Source: Amycolatopsis balhimycina FH 1894
GTDB lineage: Bacteria > Actinomycetota > Actinomycetes > Mycobacteriales > Pseudonocardiaceae
Direction: 5' to 3'
Length of the DNA: 64,000 nt
Assembly: GCF_000384295.1 (NCBI RefSeq)
Contig: NZ_KB913037.1
Coordinates: 10,429,508 to 10,493,507, forward strand
Shown here: positions 9,033-17,689 of the stretch, in pieces
Layout: each line of letters starts with the position of its first letter
Position numbering within the stretch: position 1 is the stretch's first letter
Notes under the pieces: model-generated
What the model was told of the DNA's origin: nothing
Seen by the model: the letters and a program-made list of their open reading frames with translations, nothing else
Databases searched by the model: none
Program-made: the position numbers and the translations under genes

Positions 9033-9055
9033 CGGCGACCTCCGGCGGGTGCGGC

Positions 9056-9997
9056 TCAGAGGTCCACTATGCCCCGCGCCGCCCGGCGCGCGGCGGTGGC
9101 GTCCCGGCGTTCCTCGAACCGGGACGCCTGGGTGTCGAGTCCCTTGATGAACGTCGCGAGCTCTTCCCGCGCGGCTTCCCCGACCGCGCCGAGGCCGGTC
9201 AGGTCGAAGACCTTCCAGTAGCGCAGCAGCGGCTGGACGACGTCGTCGTGGTGGATCCGCAGGTCGTAGATGCCGGCCTTGGCCATCAGCGCCGCCTTGC
9301 GCGCGAAGCTCGGGATCACCGCGCCCGGCATCGCGAAGTTGAGCACCTCGTCGGTGATCGCGCGCATCATGGCGTCCGGCGAGATCTCCAGCGCCGCCTT
9401 GACGAGGTTGCGGTAGAAGACCATGTGCAGGTTCTCGTCCGTGGACACCCGGGCCAGCAGCCGCTCGGCCAGCGGGTCCTGGGTGTAGCGGCCGGTGTTG
9501 CGGTGCGAAAGCCGGGTCGCCAGTTCCTGGAACGAGACGTACGCGCAGACGTTCAGCAGCGGCTTGTCGCCGGTGTCGTAGCCCGCCTGCATGGTCTCCA
9601 TCCGCATGCGCTCCAGCTCGACGGGGTCGACGGCGCGGGTGACCAGCAGGTAGTCGCGGATGCAGATGCCGTGGCGGCCCTCTTCGGCCGTCCACCGGTG
9701 CACCCAGGTGCCCCACGCCCCGTCGCGGCCGAACGCGCGCTCGATCTCGCGGTGGTAGCTGGGCAGGTTGTCCTCGGTGAGCAGGTTGACTTCCAGCGCC
9801 GTCCGCGCGATCGGGGTCACCCGGGACTGCTCCGGGTCCCACGCCTCCCCGCCGAGCTCGGCGAAGTCGCGCCCCTGGCTCCAGGGGACGTACTCGTGCG
9901 GCATCCACTCCTGGGCGGCGGCGAGGTGCCGGTTGAGGTTCTCTTCGACCGTGCCTTCCAGTTCGTGCAGGAGACGGGTGGTTTCGGGAACCGGCAT
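9056..9997 (-). CDS. Acyl-ACP desaturase (DesA type)
   Basis: A 313-residue soluble di-iron desaturase of the plant stearoyl-ACP type (fatty acid desaturase type 2), as in mycobacterial DesA1/DesA2. The di-iron ligands are visible as Glu75, Glu105 with His109 in EEGRHG, Glu158, and Glu188 with His191 in DENLH. It inserts a double bond into acyl-ACP chains, adjusting membrane or mycolate-like lipids. No membrane segments are present. The start at 9997 has GGA upstream and lies directly behind a 31-base palindromic operator, so expression is probably repressor-controlled, independently of the IclR gene 24 bases downstream. Confidence 0.92.
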   Translation of the reverse strand: MPVPETTRLLHELEGTVEENLNRHLAAAQEWMPHEYVPWSQGRDFAELGGEAWDPEQSRVTPIARTALEVNLLTEDNLPSYHREIERAFGRDGAWGTWVHRWTAEEGRHGICIRDYLLVTRAVDPVELERMRMETMQAGYDTGDKPLLNVCAYVSFQELATRLSHRNTGRYTQDPLAERLLARVSTDENLHMVFYRNLVKAALEISPDAMMRAITDEVLNFAMPGAVIPSFARKAALMAKAGIYDLRIHHDDVVQPLLRYWKVFDLTGLGAVGEAAREELATFIKGLDTQASRFEERRDATAARRAARGIVDL

Positions 9998-10016
9998 GGG
10001 GCAACGTCCTTCCGTA

Positions 10017-10047
10017 CCTACGCAACCGTAACTTACGGTGCCGTAGG
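10017..10047 (-). promoter_or_regulatory. 31-base palindromic operator before the desaturase gene
   Basis: Thirteen of fifteen base pairs around a central C at 10032 are complementary: arms CCTACG (10017-10022) and CGTAGG (10042-10047) enclose a perfect 15-base core at 10025-10039 built on CCGTAA and TTACGG. It ends 20 bases before the desaturase ATG, overlapping the expected promoter. This is the shape of a dimer-of-dimers TetR-family operator; which regulator binds is unknown and no TetR gene lies nearby. Confidence 0.75.
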
Positions 10048-10086
10048 ATACGACAACGGACACGGGCGCCGGGTGGTTCCCGAGGC

Positions 10087-12684
10087 TCAGCCGGTGGGGG
10101 ATACGAGGTCGAAGACGTAGTCCTTGAGGATGGGCCCGAAGAAACTGTTCGCGGTGATTCGCACCACAGCGCGCCCGGGGACCCCGTGAGCCTGGCCGAG
10201 GATCGCGCACTTCGCGGTGGGATCGGCGGGCACGACCTTCGTGATTTCCGGTGACGTACCGGCCGCCACCGGGATGGTGTACGACGGCGCGCCGGCGTCG
10301 AAGCCGCCGATCGTCCGGCCGCCGACCACGATCTCGATCGCGAGGGGTCCGTCCGTCGGGACGGGCAGACCGTTGAACTCCTGCCAATAGCGCACGCAGG
10401 TGTCGCGCCACGTGCCCGCGTCGGCCTCGTGGGCGGCGAGCTTGGCCTTGACCTCGGCGAAGCGCCGCGCATCGAGGCAGGGTTGAAGCGATTCCCAGGC
10501 CTGGCGCATCCACGACACGTAGTGGACGCCCGTCTGGTAGCGGTACACCAGTTCGTCCCAGAAGATCCGGCCGCTGCGCAGCCGCCGGTCCCAGGGCACG
10601 TGGTGGAACCACATCAGCAGGTTCTCGGGGACGGCGTCGATGTCGGCGTAGCGGGCCGCGAGCACCGGGAAGTACTGCGCGGTGAAGCCGCTGCCGGTGG
10701 GTGAGCGGTCGTAGCCCAGCCCGGCGCGGTCGGCCCGGTTGTAGTACACCGGGCTCCAGTCGTCCCGCGCCAGCCGTTCGGCCGGGTTGGGGCCGTAGTG
10801 GTCGCTGGACCGGAACTGGTGCGCGACGCCGAGCGGCGTCTGGTAGCTCACCAGCGCCTCCCGGGAGCCCAGCATCATCGCGACGATCGTCCGGACGACG
10901 GAGTCGCGGTTGCTCCACGTCAGCCGGACCCAGTCCTCGGCGATGCTGTGGGCGTCCAGGGTCCAGTCCCAGGCCAGCCTGCCGAAGGCGTACAGGTTCG
11001 CCTGCGCGAAGTGGTGCCCGGTCAGGTCGTCGGCATTGCCGAAGTTGGCGACGCCGACGATGGCGCTGTCCGGGTGGCCCTGGGCCGTGCCGTCCACGAC
11101 GTGGCCCACCAGGCGCTTCTCCAGCAGCCGGCCTTGCTCGTCGGTGGCGTACGTGTCGGATTTCAGGACCTCTTCCCACAGCGGGCCGAGGTAGCACAGC
11201 ATCGTGTTCTGCCCGGTGTACTCCTGGGTGACCTGCAGCTCCAGGGCCTGGTTGGTGTGTTCCATCCGGCCGAAGAGCGGATTGGCCGGCTCCCTGGCCT
11301 GGTAGTCGAGCGGGCCGTTCTTGGTCTGCAGGAACACGTTCGCCGCGAACCGGCCCTTCGTGCCGTCGGGCTGGGGCTCCTCGTCGATGGGGCCGAACTC
11401 CAGGTAGGCCCGCTTCAGCCGGTCCACGTCCACGTCGGCGTTGTAGACGAAGGTCCGCCAGAAGATCCGCATCCCGAGCGGCGCCACCGCCGCCGCCATG
11501 CCGTTGGCGCCGTCACCGTGGTCGTAGCCCAGGTCCTGAGGACCTGGCTGGCCCTCGGAATTCGCCTTCACGGTGAAGCCCATGAAGTCGGGTATCGCGG
11601 CCTGCAGTTGCCGGGCCCGGCGGGTCCACCAGCCCCGGAACTGGTCGCTGTAGGGATCCAGCTGTTCGCGGGTCAGGGTGTCGGGGGCGAACCGGGCATC
11701 CGTCGGTGCCGCGTAGTTGATGGACAAGGCCGGCTTGACGCCGTACGGGCGCAGCGCGTCGGCCAGGGCGGCTTCCTGCTCGATGGCGGCCGGGGTGAGG
11801 TAGAAGCTGTTGGCGTTGACGTTGTTGATCGTGATGCCGTTGATCCCCACGGAGGCCATCGCGCGCGCCGCCACGAGATACCGGTCGAGGATCACCGGCA
11901 GGTTCAGGCCGGCGGAAGCGCCGGTGGCGGCGAAGTCGAAGATCGCCCCGTTTTCGCCGTTCAGCCCGCCGGTTCCGGCCGCGTTGTTCCCGGCGTAGAG
12001 GCGCTCGGTTTCCCAGTAGTTCAGGTACCGGTGGTGGATCCGGGGGACCGACCGGATGTCGAGGTTAGTAACGGATTGCCGGGCCTGCAGCCGCCGGAGG
12101 AAGGCAAAAGTCCCGTACAGGGCGGCGAGATCGGTGGTGGCGGCGATGAAGACCGAACTGTGCCCGCCCCGGGACACCGAGCGGATGAGGTAGCCCTCGG
12201 CGCCGAGCGAGGTCAGGTCGCGCGCGGGGACGAGCCGGCGCACGAGGGACGAGCTGTCCGGAGTGCCCACGACCACCGCGCGATCGGGGAACCCGCCCTG
12301 CACCGGCACGGGCCGGCCCAGCAGCCCGCCGAGGCCGCGGACGAGTTCGTCCCGCGCCGCTTCCAGGGTGCTTTCCACCAGGTGCTCGGTGGATCCGGGG
12401 GCCATGCTCAGGTTCGTCGTGTGGCGGTGGACTTTGGTCCGGCCGGCGTTTTCCACGACGATCGCGCCGAGCGCGGCGCGGTACCGGGCGAGGAGGCCGG
12501 GATCGCCGATCGGTTCGTAGCGCAGCCACAGGTCCGAGCCGTCGTAGCCGCTCGGAAAGGCACTCGGCGGACTCGCCTGCGCCGCGGCCGCGCCGAACAC
12601 CGACGTGGTCAGGGCGGCTCCGCTGCCGATCAGGAATGAGCGCCGGCGCAGCCCGCTCAGCTCGTTCTCGTCGTGGAGAGACAA
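10087..12684 (-). CDS. Secreted alpha-glucuronidase, GH67 family
   Basis: An 865-residue Tat-exported enzyme that removes glucuronic acid or 4-O-methylglucuronic acid from xylo-oligosaccharides. The N-terminus has RRRSFLIG then a hydrophobic stretch ending AAAAQA near 36. The GH67 catalytic domain shows Glu377 in KANSEG (the expected acid), Asp434 in PID and Glu465 in QAREP, and the ITINNVNAN block before them. It is longer than typical cytosolic GH67 enzymes (about 700), mainly at the ends. The start is a TTG at 12684 after GGGGGA. No xylanase or sugar transporter gene is adjacent; a CGAAAGTTTCG-type palindrome lies upstream. Confidence 0.9.
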   Translation of the reverse strand: MSLHDENELSGLRRRSFLIGSGAALTTSVFGAAAAQASPPSAFPSGYDGSDLWLRYEPIGDPGLLARYRAALGAIVVENAGRTKVHRHTTNLSMAPGSTEHLVESTLEAARDELVRGLGGLLGRPVPVQGGFPDRAVVVGTPDSSSLVRRLVPARDLTSLGAEGYLIRSVSRGGHSSVFIAATTDLAALYGTFAFLRRLQARQSVTNLDIRSVPRIHHRYLNYWETERLYAGNNAAGTGGLNGENGAIFDFAATGASAGLNLPVILDRYLVAARAMASVGINGITINNVNANSFYLTPAAIEQEAALADALRPYGVKPALSINYAAPTDARFAPDTLTREQLDPYSDQFRGWWTRRARQLQAAIPDFMGFTVKANSEGQPGPQDLGYDHGDGANGMAAAVAPLGMRIFWRTFVYNADVDVDRLKRAYLEFGPIDEEPQPDGTKGRFAANVFLQTKNGPLDYQAREPANPLFGRMEHTNQALELQVTQEYTGQNTMLCYLGPLWEEVLKSDTYATDEQGRLLEKRLVGHVVDGTAQGHPDSAIVGVANFGNADDLTGHHFAQANLYAFGRLAWDWTLDAHSIAEDWVRLTWSNRDSVVRTIVAMMLGSREALVSYQTPLGVAHQFRSSDHYGPNPAERLARDDWSPVYYNRADRAGLGYDRSPTGSGFTAQYFPVLAARYADIDAVPENLLMWFHHVPWDRRLRSGRIFWDELVYRYQTGVHYVSWMRQAWESLQPCLDARRFAEVKAKLAAHEADAGTWRDTCVRYWQEFNGLPVPTDGPLAIEIVVGGRTIGGFDAGAPSYTIPVAAGTSPEITKVVPADPTAKCAILGQAHGVPGRAVVRITANSFFGPILKDYVFDLVSPTG

Positions 12685-12726
12685 AGTTCCCCCAGCGTGG
12701 TCCCGAGTATTCAGTTCGTTTCTCGC

Positions 12727-12755
12727 ACTATTGCGGGCGTGGTCCGAGGTGTCAA
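12727..12755 (-). promoter_or_regulatory. Housekeeping promoter of the alpha-glucuronidase gene
   Basis: Read on the minus strand there is a perfect TTGACA (12755-12750), a 17-base spacer, then AATAGT (12732-12727). This predicts a transcript start near 12720 and a leader of about 36 bases. Such a complete -35 box is uncommon in this window. Confidence 0.6.
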
Positions 12756-12779
12756 GAATTGGCGATATACCGTGGAATT

Positions 12780-12792
12780 CCGAAAGTTTCGG
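12780..12792. promoter_or_regulatory. Perfect palindrome CCGAAAGTTTCGG, candidate xylan-regulon operator
   Basis: A perfect 13-base palindrome 25 bases upstream of the -35 box of the alpha-glucuronidase gene and 38 bases before the nuclease-helicase gene. The core CGAAA-N-TTTCG resembles the element reported upstream of xylanase genes in streptomycetes and bound by LacI-type regulators. Given the GH67 gene beside it, a link to xylan sensing is likely but inferred. Confidence 0.55.
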
Positions 12793-12830
12793 CGTGTCGG
12801 GGACGGTGTGCTCCGGCCCGGTGATCGACC

Positions 12831-15800
12831 GTGTCAGACTTCGCGGCGATGCTCACCCCAGCCGATCTCGCCGACCTGCTCGAATGCGAGCACCGCAGCA
12901 TCCTCGTCCAGGCGCTGGCCGCGGGCCTGCCGGGGGCGCCGCGGCCCGGCGAGCCGGACGCCCCGAGCGGCCGGGCCGTGGCCGAGGCGATCCTCGCCCG
13001 GTTCCGCGCCGAAGGCCGCGAAGTGGCCGAGATCGACGTCCGCGATTCCGCCCTCGCCGCGAAGGCGACGGAGGAGGCGGCGCGGTCCGGGGCCGCGGTG
13101 ATCCATCGCGCTGTCCTGCGTGACGACGAGTTCTCGGGTCAGGTGGACTTCCTGGTCCGGGACGACGAAGGCCGCTACGAGGTGTACGACGCGAAGCCGG
13201 TCAGGCACGCGACGCCCGCGGCGGTCGTGCAGCTGACCGCGTGCGCCGACGTGCTGCGCCGGGCCGGTTGGCCCGCCGGGCCGCACCTGCACCTGGGACT
13301 GAGCGACGGCGGCACCCGGACGCTGCGGGTCGAGGACTTCCGGCCGCTCGTGGACCGCCTGCGGGCCCGGCTGCGCGGGCGGGCGCCCCGGCTGCCGGTC
13401 CCGCTGTGGGCCGACGAACGCCCGGCCTGCGCCGGCTGCGGGTTCGGCCGGCACTGCGCGTCGGCCAGGGAAGCCGACCGCGACCTCTCGCTCGTGGCCG
13501 GGATGCGCGGTGACCAGCGCCGCAAGCTCGCGGCCGCCGGGCTGGGTTCGATCGACGCCCTGGCCGCGGCCGGCCCCGGCGACCGGCCGCGGGACCTGTC
13601 CGTGACGTCGTTCGCGGCCCTGCGCGCCCAGGCCGCGCTGCAGGTCCGGCAGGACACCACCGGCGAGATCGCCTACGAGATCGTCGACCCCGGCGCGCTG
13701 GCCACCCTGCCGTCACCCGCGCCGGGTGACGTGTTCGCCGAGGTGGCGGGCGACCCGCACGCCCTCGCAGGCGAGGGGCTGGAGTACCTGTTCGGCGCGG
13801 TCGGCGACGGGCGGTTCACGCCGTTCTGGGCGCACAGCCGCGCCCAGGAGCGGCGCGCGTTCGAGGACTTCGTCGACTTCGCCGCGGCACGGGTCGCCGA
13901 GCACCCCGGCTCGCACGTCTACCACTACGCGCCGTACGAAGTCACCGCCATCAAGCGGCTCGCGGCGGTGCACGGCACCCGCGAGGAGACCGTCGACCAC
14001 CTGCTGCGCAGCGGCGCGGTGGTGGACCTGCACGCGGTAGTGCGCAAGGCGCTGCGGGTGTCGCAGCGGTCGTACTCGATCCGGCACCTCGAGCCGCTCT
14101 ACCAGCCCGGCGCCCGCGGGAAGACCGCGGTGTCCGACGTCGAGGCGTACGAGGAGTACCTGGCGCTCGCGCAGTCCGGCGAGCCGGAACGCGCGGACGA
14201 GGCCCTCCGCCGCATCGGCGAGAACACCGAGGACGACTGCGTCTCGGCGCGGCGGCTGTTCGAGTTCCTGCACCGGGTCCGCGACGACGCGGGCATCGCC
14301 GTCCCGGAGCCGGCCGTCGAATCCGCCGAGGACGCGCTGCTCCGCGCGGCCGAGGAGGACGTCGCCGCCGAGCGGCGTGCCGAACGGGCCGCGCAGCTGG
14401 CCGCGCTGGTCGACCCCCTGCTCGACGGGCTGCCGGACGACCCGGGCCGGTTCACCGCCGACGAGCGGGCCCGCGCGCTGCTGGCGGCGTCCGTCGGCTA
14501 CCACCGCCGCGAGACGAACCCCGCGTGGTGGGAGTACTTCCGGCGGCTGGCCGCCCCGCTCGGCGACCTCGAAGTGGACACCGCCTGCGCCGTGCCGGTT
14601 TCGCTGGAGGCAGGGGAGTGGGTGCCTCCGGCCGGGCGGGCGCGCACCGCGAAGCGGACGCTGATGCTGGCGTGCGACCCCGACCGGCCGCACCCCTTCG
14701 CGCCGGGCGACGACGTGCGGCTGCGCTACGGCGACACCGCCCGCGACGCGAAGGTCGTCACCGCTTCGGCCGTGGAGCTGACGCTGGAGGAGAGCTGCCC
14801 GCCGGACGCGACGACGAACGACCGGCCGACGGCGGTGCTGCCCGGCAGCCCGGTGCGGCCCTCGCCCAAGGACGAGGCGGTCGCCGAGCTGGCCCGCCTC
14901 GTCGTCGGCACCCTTCCGGCGCTCCCGCGGCACCCCGGCGTCGACCTGCTCCGCCGGACGCCGCCACGGCTGCGCGGCGGCCGGGCGCTGCCCGAGCCGG
15001 GGGAGGACCTGGTCGCCACGGTGATCGAGGCGGTCGACGCGCTCGACGGCTCCGCGCTCGCCGTGCAGGGTCCGCCGGGCGCGGGCAAGACCTACCTCGC
15101 CGGGAAGCTGATCGCCCACCTCGTGCGCGCCGGGCGGACCGTCGCGGTCACCTCCACGAGCCACAAAGCCGTCGAAAACGTGCTGAGCGCGGCCAAGAAG
15201 AGCGCGCCGGAGCTGCCGTGCGCCAAGCGCGCGAAGAAGACGCCGGACCCGGCCGCGCCGTGGGACCAGCCGAAGAGCAACCCGGCGCTGGTGAAGTGGC
15301 GCGAAGAGCACGACACCGGGCACCTGGTCGGCGGAACCGCGTGGACGTTCGCCAACGCCGCGATCCGCGAGGAACCCTTCGACCTCATGATCATCGACGA
15401 GGCCGGCCAGTTCGCCCTCGCGGACGCGCTCGCGGTGTCGGTGTGCGCCCGCAACGTCCTGCTGCTGGGCGACCCGCAGCAGCTGCCCCAGGTGGTGCAG
15501 GGGACGCACCCGGCGGGCGCCGAGGCTTCGGCGCTGGGGCACCTGATCGGCGACGCCGACATCATGCCGCCGTCGCTGGGGTACTTCCTCGACGAGACCC
15601 GGCGGATGCATCCGGCCGTGTGCGAACCGGTGTCGAACCTCTCCTACGCCGGACGGCTGCACGCCCACCCGTCGGCCGCGGTCCGCGTCCTGGAGGGTGT
15701 CACCGCGGGCCTGTACCTGGCCGAGGCCGACCACCAGGGCAACACGACCCGATCGGTGGAGGAAGCCGCCGCCGTCGTCCGGATCGTGTCCGAAGTGCAC

Positions 15801-16202
15801 GGTCGCATGTGGACGGACCACGGGCCGGCACGGCCACTCGGCGACGCCGACATCCTCGTCGTCGCCCCGTACAACCTGCAGGCGCGGACGGTGACCCGGG
15901 CCCTGGCGGACGCGGGCTTCCCCGGCGTCCGGGTGGGCACGGTCGACCGGTTCCAGGGCCAGGAGGCGCCGGTGGTGATCGCGACGATGACGTCGTCGTC
16001 GGCGGTCGACCTGCCCCGCGGCCTCGACTTCCTGCTGTCCCGCAACCGGCTCAACGTGGCGTTGTCGCGGGCGCAGGCACTCGCGGTCCTGGTGTGCTCA
16101 CCCCGGCTCGTCGAAGCCGACATCCGGACAGTGGACCAGATGCGCCTGGTCGCCGGCATGATCGGCCTGATGGCCGCAGCGCGCCCCTGGCCGGCCGGGT
16201 AG
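12831..16202 (+). CDS. RecB-like Fe-S nuclease fused to a Dna2-type helicase
   Basis: A 1123-residue two-part protein starting at GTG. The N-terminal part is a RecB/Cas4-like nuclease (TM0106-like) with the D-x-K core in YDAKPV near 122 and four cysteines, Cys19 plus Cys200/203/209, spaced as in Fe-S nucleases such as Cas4 and AddB, where one N-terminal and three C-terminal cysteines hold a 4Fe-4S cluster. The C-terminal part is a superfamily 1 helicase with GPPGAGKT at 747-754, DEAGQ at 856-860, GDPQQLPQ, and a final VDRFQGQE and LNVALSRA. The architecture implies unwinding coupled to strand cleavage in repair or defence. It stands alone. Confidence 0.9.
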   Translation: MSDFAAMLTPADLADLLECEHRSILVQALAAGLPGAPRPGEPDAPSGRAVAEAILARFRAEGREVAEIDVRDSALAAKATEEAARSGAAVIHRAVLRDDEFSGQVDFLVRDDEGRYEVYDAKPVRHATPAAVVQLTACADVLRRAGWPAGPHLHLGLSDGGTRTLRVEDFRPLVDRLRARLRGRAPRLPVPLWADERPACAGCGFGRHCASAREADRDLSLVAGMRGDQRRKLAAAGLGSIDALAAAGPGDRPRDLSVTSFAALRAQAALQVRQDTTGEIAYEIVDPGALATLPSPAPGDVFAEVAGDPHALAGEGLEYLFGAVGDGRFTPFWAHSRAQERRAFEDFVDFAAARVAEHPGSHVYHYAPYEVTAIKRLAAVHGTREETVDHLLRSGAVVDLHAVVRKALRVSQRSYSIRHLEPLYQPGARGKTAVSDVEAYEEYLALAQSGEPERADEALRRIGENTEDDCVSARRLFEFLHRVRDDAGIAVPEPAVESAEDALLRAAEEDVAAERRAERAAQLAALVDPLLDGLPDDPGRFTADERARALLAASVGYHRRETNPAWWEYFRRLAAPLGDLEVDTACAVPVSLEAGEWVPPAGRARTAKRTLMLACDPDRPHPFAPGDDVRLRYGDTARDAKVVTASAVELTLEESCPPDATTNDRPTAVLPGSPVRPSPKDEAVAELARLVVGTLPALPRHPGVDLLRRTPPRLRGGRALPEPGEDLVATVIEAVDALDGSALAVQGPPGAGKTYLAGKLIAHLVRAGRTVAVTSTSHKAVENVLSAAKKSAPELPCAKRAKKTPDPAAPWDQPKSNPALVKWREEHDTGHLVGGTAWTFANAAIREEPFDLMIIDEAGQFALADALAVSVCARNVLLLGDPQQLPQVVQGTHPAGAEASALGHLIGDADIMPPSLGYFLDETRRMHPAVCEPVSNLSYAGRLHAHPSAAVRVLEGVTAGLYLAEADHQGNTTRSVEEAAAVVRIVSEVHGRMWTDHGPARPLGDADILVVAPYNLQARTVTRALADAGFPGVRVGTVDRFQGQEAPVVIATMTSSSAVDLPRGLDFLLSRNRLNVALSRAQALAVLVCSPRLVEADIRTVDQMRLVAGMIGLMAAARPWPAG

Positions 16203-16206
16203 CCGC

Positions 16207-16365
16207 TCAGCTGGGCGGTTCCACCTCGCCGGCGTCTTCGTCGACGTCTTGGGTGCCGGGGTTCTCCCGCTCGACCTCGGGAACTTCCACGTCGAGGTCG
16301 ACGTCCGGGGTCCCGGGCGGGCGGGGTGCGTCGGGGCTCAGCGGCCCGTGTTCGGATTCGGTCAT
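16207..16365 (-). CDS. Small acidic disordered protein behind a sigma-B-like promoter
   Basis: A 52-residue protein from the ATG at 16365, made almost wholly of Asp, Glu, Pro, Gly and Val and lacking Cys, Lys, Trp, Tyr and Phe, so intrinsically disordered. Codon positions show normal high third-position GC. GTTC-N15-GGGTAA lies 10 bases upstream of the ATG, which implies a nearly leaderless transcript and no Shine-Dalgarno site. The stop lies 4 bases from the convergent helicase stop. Another 52-residue hydrophilic protein at 37920-38078 has the same promoter type. Function unknown; a stress-induced small protein is the best guess. Confidence 0.6.
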   Translation of the reverse strand: MTESEHGPLSPDAPRPPGTPDVDLDVEVPEVERENPGTQDVDEDAGEVEPPS

Positions 16366-16374
16366 GGCAGCCGG

Positions 16375-16399
16375 TTACCCGGCGGTCAGGGTGAGGAAC
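16375..16399 (-). promoter_or_regulatory. Sigma-B/F-like promoter of the small acidic gene
   Basis: On the minus strand GTTC, a 15-base spacer, then GGGTAA, 9 bases before the ATG at 16365. This fits GNNT-N14-16-GGGTAn except for the fourth base of the -35 box (C). Confidence 0.5.
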
Positions 16400-16448
16400 C
16401 GCCGAACGGGCCTGGATCACGGGGGCCGATGCTGATATTCCTCTGTGC

Positions 16449-17252
16449 GTGACCAAGGACGTGATCGACCTCCACAGCGTCAACCCGTGGGAAGTGTCGT
16501 TCCTGCGCGAGGAGGTGGGCGCCTACTTCGCCCACGGCGTCGAACTCGCCCCGGGCGCGACCGTCCTCGACGTCGGCGCCAACATCGGGGTCTTCTCCGC
16601 GGCCGTGTACGAGCGGCTGGACGGCGACGTGCGGATCTACGCCTTCGAGCCGATGCCGCCGCTCCACGAAACCCTGGAGCGCAACGGCCGCGACTTCTTC
16701 GAGGGGCGGCTGACCGCGCTGCCCTACGGGCTGGCGGCCGGTGAGGACGAGCTCGACTTCAGCTACTTCCCGGCCGCGACGATCTTCTCGTCGTCGTTCC
16801 GGGACGAGGGGAACGTCGAGGCCGAGCGGCGGCGGGTCACCGCCAGCGTCGTCGAGATGATCCGCCGGGGTGGCCTGGGCGCGGGATTGCGCCGCGTGCC
16901 GGCGCCCGTCCTGCGCGGGCTCGTCGGGCGCAAGCTGCGGGTGATGCGGGAGCTCGAAACCCACCGCGTCCGCGTCCGGCCGCTGTCGGCGGTGCTCGAC
17001 GAGCAGGGCATCGACCGCGTCGACCTGCTCAAGGTCGACGTCGAAGGGGCCGAGCTCGACGTGCTGCGGGGGCTCGAGGACCGGCATTGGCCCCTGGTCC
17101 GGCAGGCGGTCGTCGAAGTCGAGGGATGGCGGCAGCACCGCGACACGGTCCGTGACCTCTTCGCCGCGCGAGGTTTCGCGGTCGAGGTGGTGCAGGACCC
17201 GGTCCAGGAAGCCGCGGACATCGGGATGGTGTTCGCGGTCCGCGCCGGCTGA
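16449..17252 (+). CDS. FkbM family methyltransferase
   Basis: A 267-residue SAM-dependent methyltransferase of the FkbM family, starting at GTG. The SAM-binding motif I is DVGANIG at 41-47, followed by the acidic residue of motif II in AFEPMP near 66, and the family motif LLKVDVEGAELDVLRG near 195. FkbM enzymes O-methylate sugars, polyketides or lipids. No biosynthetic genes lie beside it, so the acceptor is unknown. It stands alone between the acidic small gene (divergent) and a small membrane protein gene 69 bases downstream. Confidence 0.9.
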   Translation: MTKDVIDLHSVNPWEVSFLREEVGAYFAHGVELAPGATVLDVGANIGVFSAAVYERLDGDVRIYAFEPMPPLHETLERNGRDFFEGRLTALPYGLAAGEDELDFSYFPAATIFSSSFRDEGNVEAERRRVTASVVEMIRRGGLGAGLRRVPAPVLRGLVGRKLRVMRELETHRVRVRPLSAVLDEQGIDRVDLLKVDVEGAELDVLRGLEDRHWPLVRQAVVEVEGWRQHRDTVRDLFAARGFAVEVVQDPVQEAADIGMVFAVRAG

Positions 17253-17321
17253 CGCGGTGGCCGCGCCGGGCTCGGCGTTGCATACTGCAGGTATGCCGCC
17301 GAAGAACCCGGAGCCCGCGCG

Positions 17322-17666
17322 GTGAGCCCGCGCGAGGGGCCCTCCCGCCCGAAGTTCGGCCGGATCGATCCGTACTGCCTGCTGGCCGTGCTGCCGGTGC
17401 TGTTCGTCGCCGGGATCCTCGGCGCGCTGGTCAACGTGCCGCTGGGGCTCGGCTTCGCCGCCCTCGCGGGCTTGATCCTCCTCTTCGACTCCTGGGCCAA
17501 CCGTCCCGGCCCGGTGCCACCCGCGGCAGCTCCGGCGCGGGCGCGGCGCCCGGCACCGGCGCGCTCACCGGCTCGGGCGCCCGCTCGCATGCCGCGTCCG
17601 GCGGGGCCCCGGGCGCCCGTCCGCGCCCCGATCCGGCGCGCAGGGCCGCCACCCGCCACGCGATGA
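17322..17666 (+). CDS. Small membrane protein with Pro/Ala/Arg-rich tail
   Basis: A 114-residue protein from a GTG at 17322. Two hydrophobic helices (about 19-37 and 43-60) form a membrane hairpin, followed by a 50-residue tail made nearly only of Ala, Pro, Arg and Gly, which probably lies in the cytosol or against nucleic acid or wall polymer. I recognise no family. Codon bias supports coding through the helices; the tail is so simple in composition that its exact end is less certain. The next gene is convergent, 23 bases away. Confidence 0.6.
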   Translation: MSPREGPSRPKFGRIDPYCLLAVLPVLFVAGILGALVNVPLGLGFAALAGLILLFDSWANRPGPVPPAAAPARARRPAPARSPARAPARMPRPAGPRAPVRAPIRRAGPPPATR

Positions 17667-17689
17667 GCCGCGTGGCCCGCTGAGCTTCC

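Noticed and set aside
13713..15821. Long frame antisense to the nuclease-helicase
   Set aside because: The helicase motifs on the plus strand settle the coding strand.
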